Shown here piece after piece: positions 13,031 through 13,118 of a DNA stretch of 13,118 nucleotides. A model generated the notes under the pieces. That model searched no databases. It saw only the letters and a program-made list of their open reading frames with translations, and had not been told where the DNA came from. Location: positions 1 through 13,118 of the forward strand of contig SKHR01000095.1 in NCBI GenBank assembly GCA_007116865.1. Reading direction: 5' to 3'. Position 1 is the stretch's first letter; each line of letters starts with the position of its first letter. The DNA comes from Marinospirillum sp. Lineage in GTDB: Bacteria > Pseudomonadota > Gammaproteobacteria > Pseudomonadales > Halomonadaceae. Made by a program: the position numbers and the translations under genes.

Positions 13031-13118
13031 TTAACCTTTTCTGGAGTTCCAGATTTTGCAGACAGCCGTATCAGAGCCCAGAGCACCCAGCACCAGCGCA
13101 ACAAAACCGACACCAAAA
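13031..13118 (-). CDS. C-terminal end of an unidentified, probably membrane protein (partial)
   Basis: Reading the minus strand from the right edge, one frame stays open for 28 codons and ends at a TAA at 13031-13033. It encodes a hydrophobic stretch (FGVGFVALVLGALG) and then a short polar tail ending in KIWNSRKG, which looks like a last membrane helix with a positively charged cytoplasmic end. The stop lies 11 bases before the LprI-like start, and its surroundings supply that gene's ribosome-binding site, as in an operon. The fragment is too short to identify, and a second minus-strand frame is also open, so the call is tentative. Confidence 0.4.
   Translation of the reverse strand, partial: FGVGFVALVLGALGSDTAVCKIWNSRKG

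Overview
The window looks like a chromosomal segment of a gammaproteobacterium that can fix CO2 through the Calvin-Benson-Bassham (CBB) cycle. The CBB enzymes are of proteobacterial type: PrkB-like phosphoribulokinase, class I FBPase and CbbR. The DbpA and the ETF/ETF-QO proteins closely resemble those of Pseudomonas and Oceanospirillales-type bacteria from memory of those families. The genus cannot be named from this sequence alone.

Left part (1-6050), carbon fixation. The first 97 bases are the C-terminal end of a CbbO/NorD-type protein on the + strand, so RuBisCO activation genes (cbbQ/cbbO) and probably RuBisCO itself lie just outside the left edge. A 74-bp tandem array of REP-like palindromes (96-275) separates it from a convergent minus-strand cbb operon. 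That operon is read right to left: cbbY (XuBP phosphatase), cbbF (FBPase), cbbP (phosphoribulokinase), cbbZ/gph (phosphoglycolate phosphatase), cbbG/gap (GAPDH). The LysR-type regulator gene cbbR is divergent from cbbY. The 230-bp region between them holds a strong inverted repeat, placed about -65 relative to a candidate cbbY promoter and inside a candidate cbbR promoter. This is the classic layout for activating the operon and repressing cbbR itself.

Middle (6057-11220). dbpA, a 23S-rRNA-specific DEAD-box helicase, is convergent with cbbR. Next comes etfB-etfA (minus strand), ending in a strong intrinsic terminator. Divergent from it is the ETF:ubiquinone oxidoreductase gene (+ strand), also with a clear terminator. 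Together the three etf genes carry electrons from acyl-CoA and other dehydrogenases to the quinone pool. Their shared 304-bp intergenic region holds candidate promoters on both strands and two operator-like inverted repeats.

Right part (11242-13118). A MATE-family transporter gene lies 5 bases downstream of a small exported LprI-like (DUF1311) protein gene. That gene is preceded by the last 28 codons of an unidentified, probably membrane-anchored protein. The three look like one minus-strand operon.

No tRNA, rRNA, CRISPR array, insertion sequence or phage gene was seen. I found no convincing previously undescribed multi-gene system. The items most worth a second look are the regulatory sites (cbbR/cbbY and etfB/etfQO intergenic regions, the cbbR leader hairpin), the palindromic repeat array, and the LprI-like/MATE pairing.
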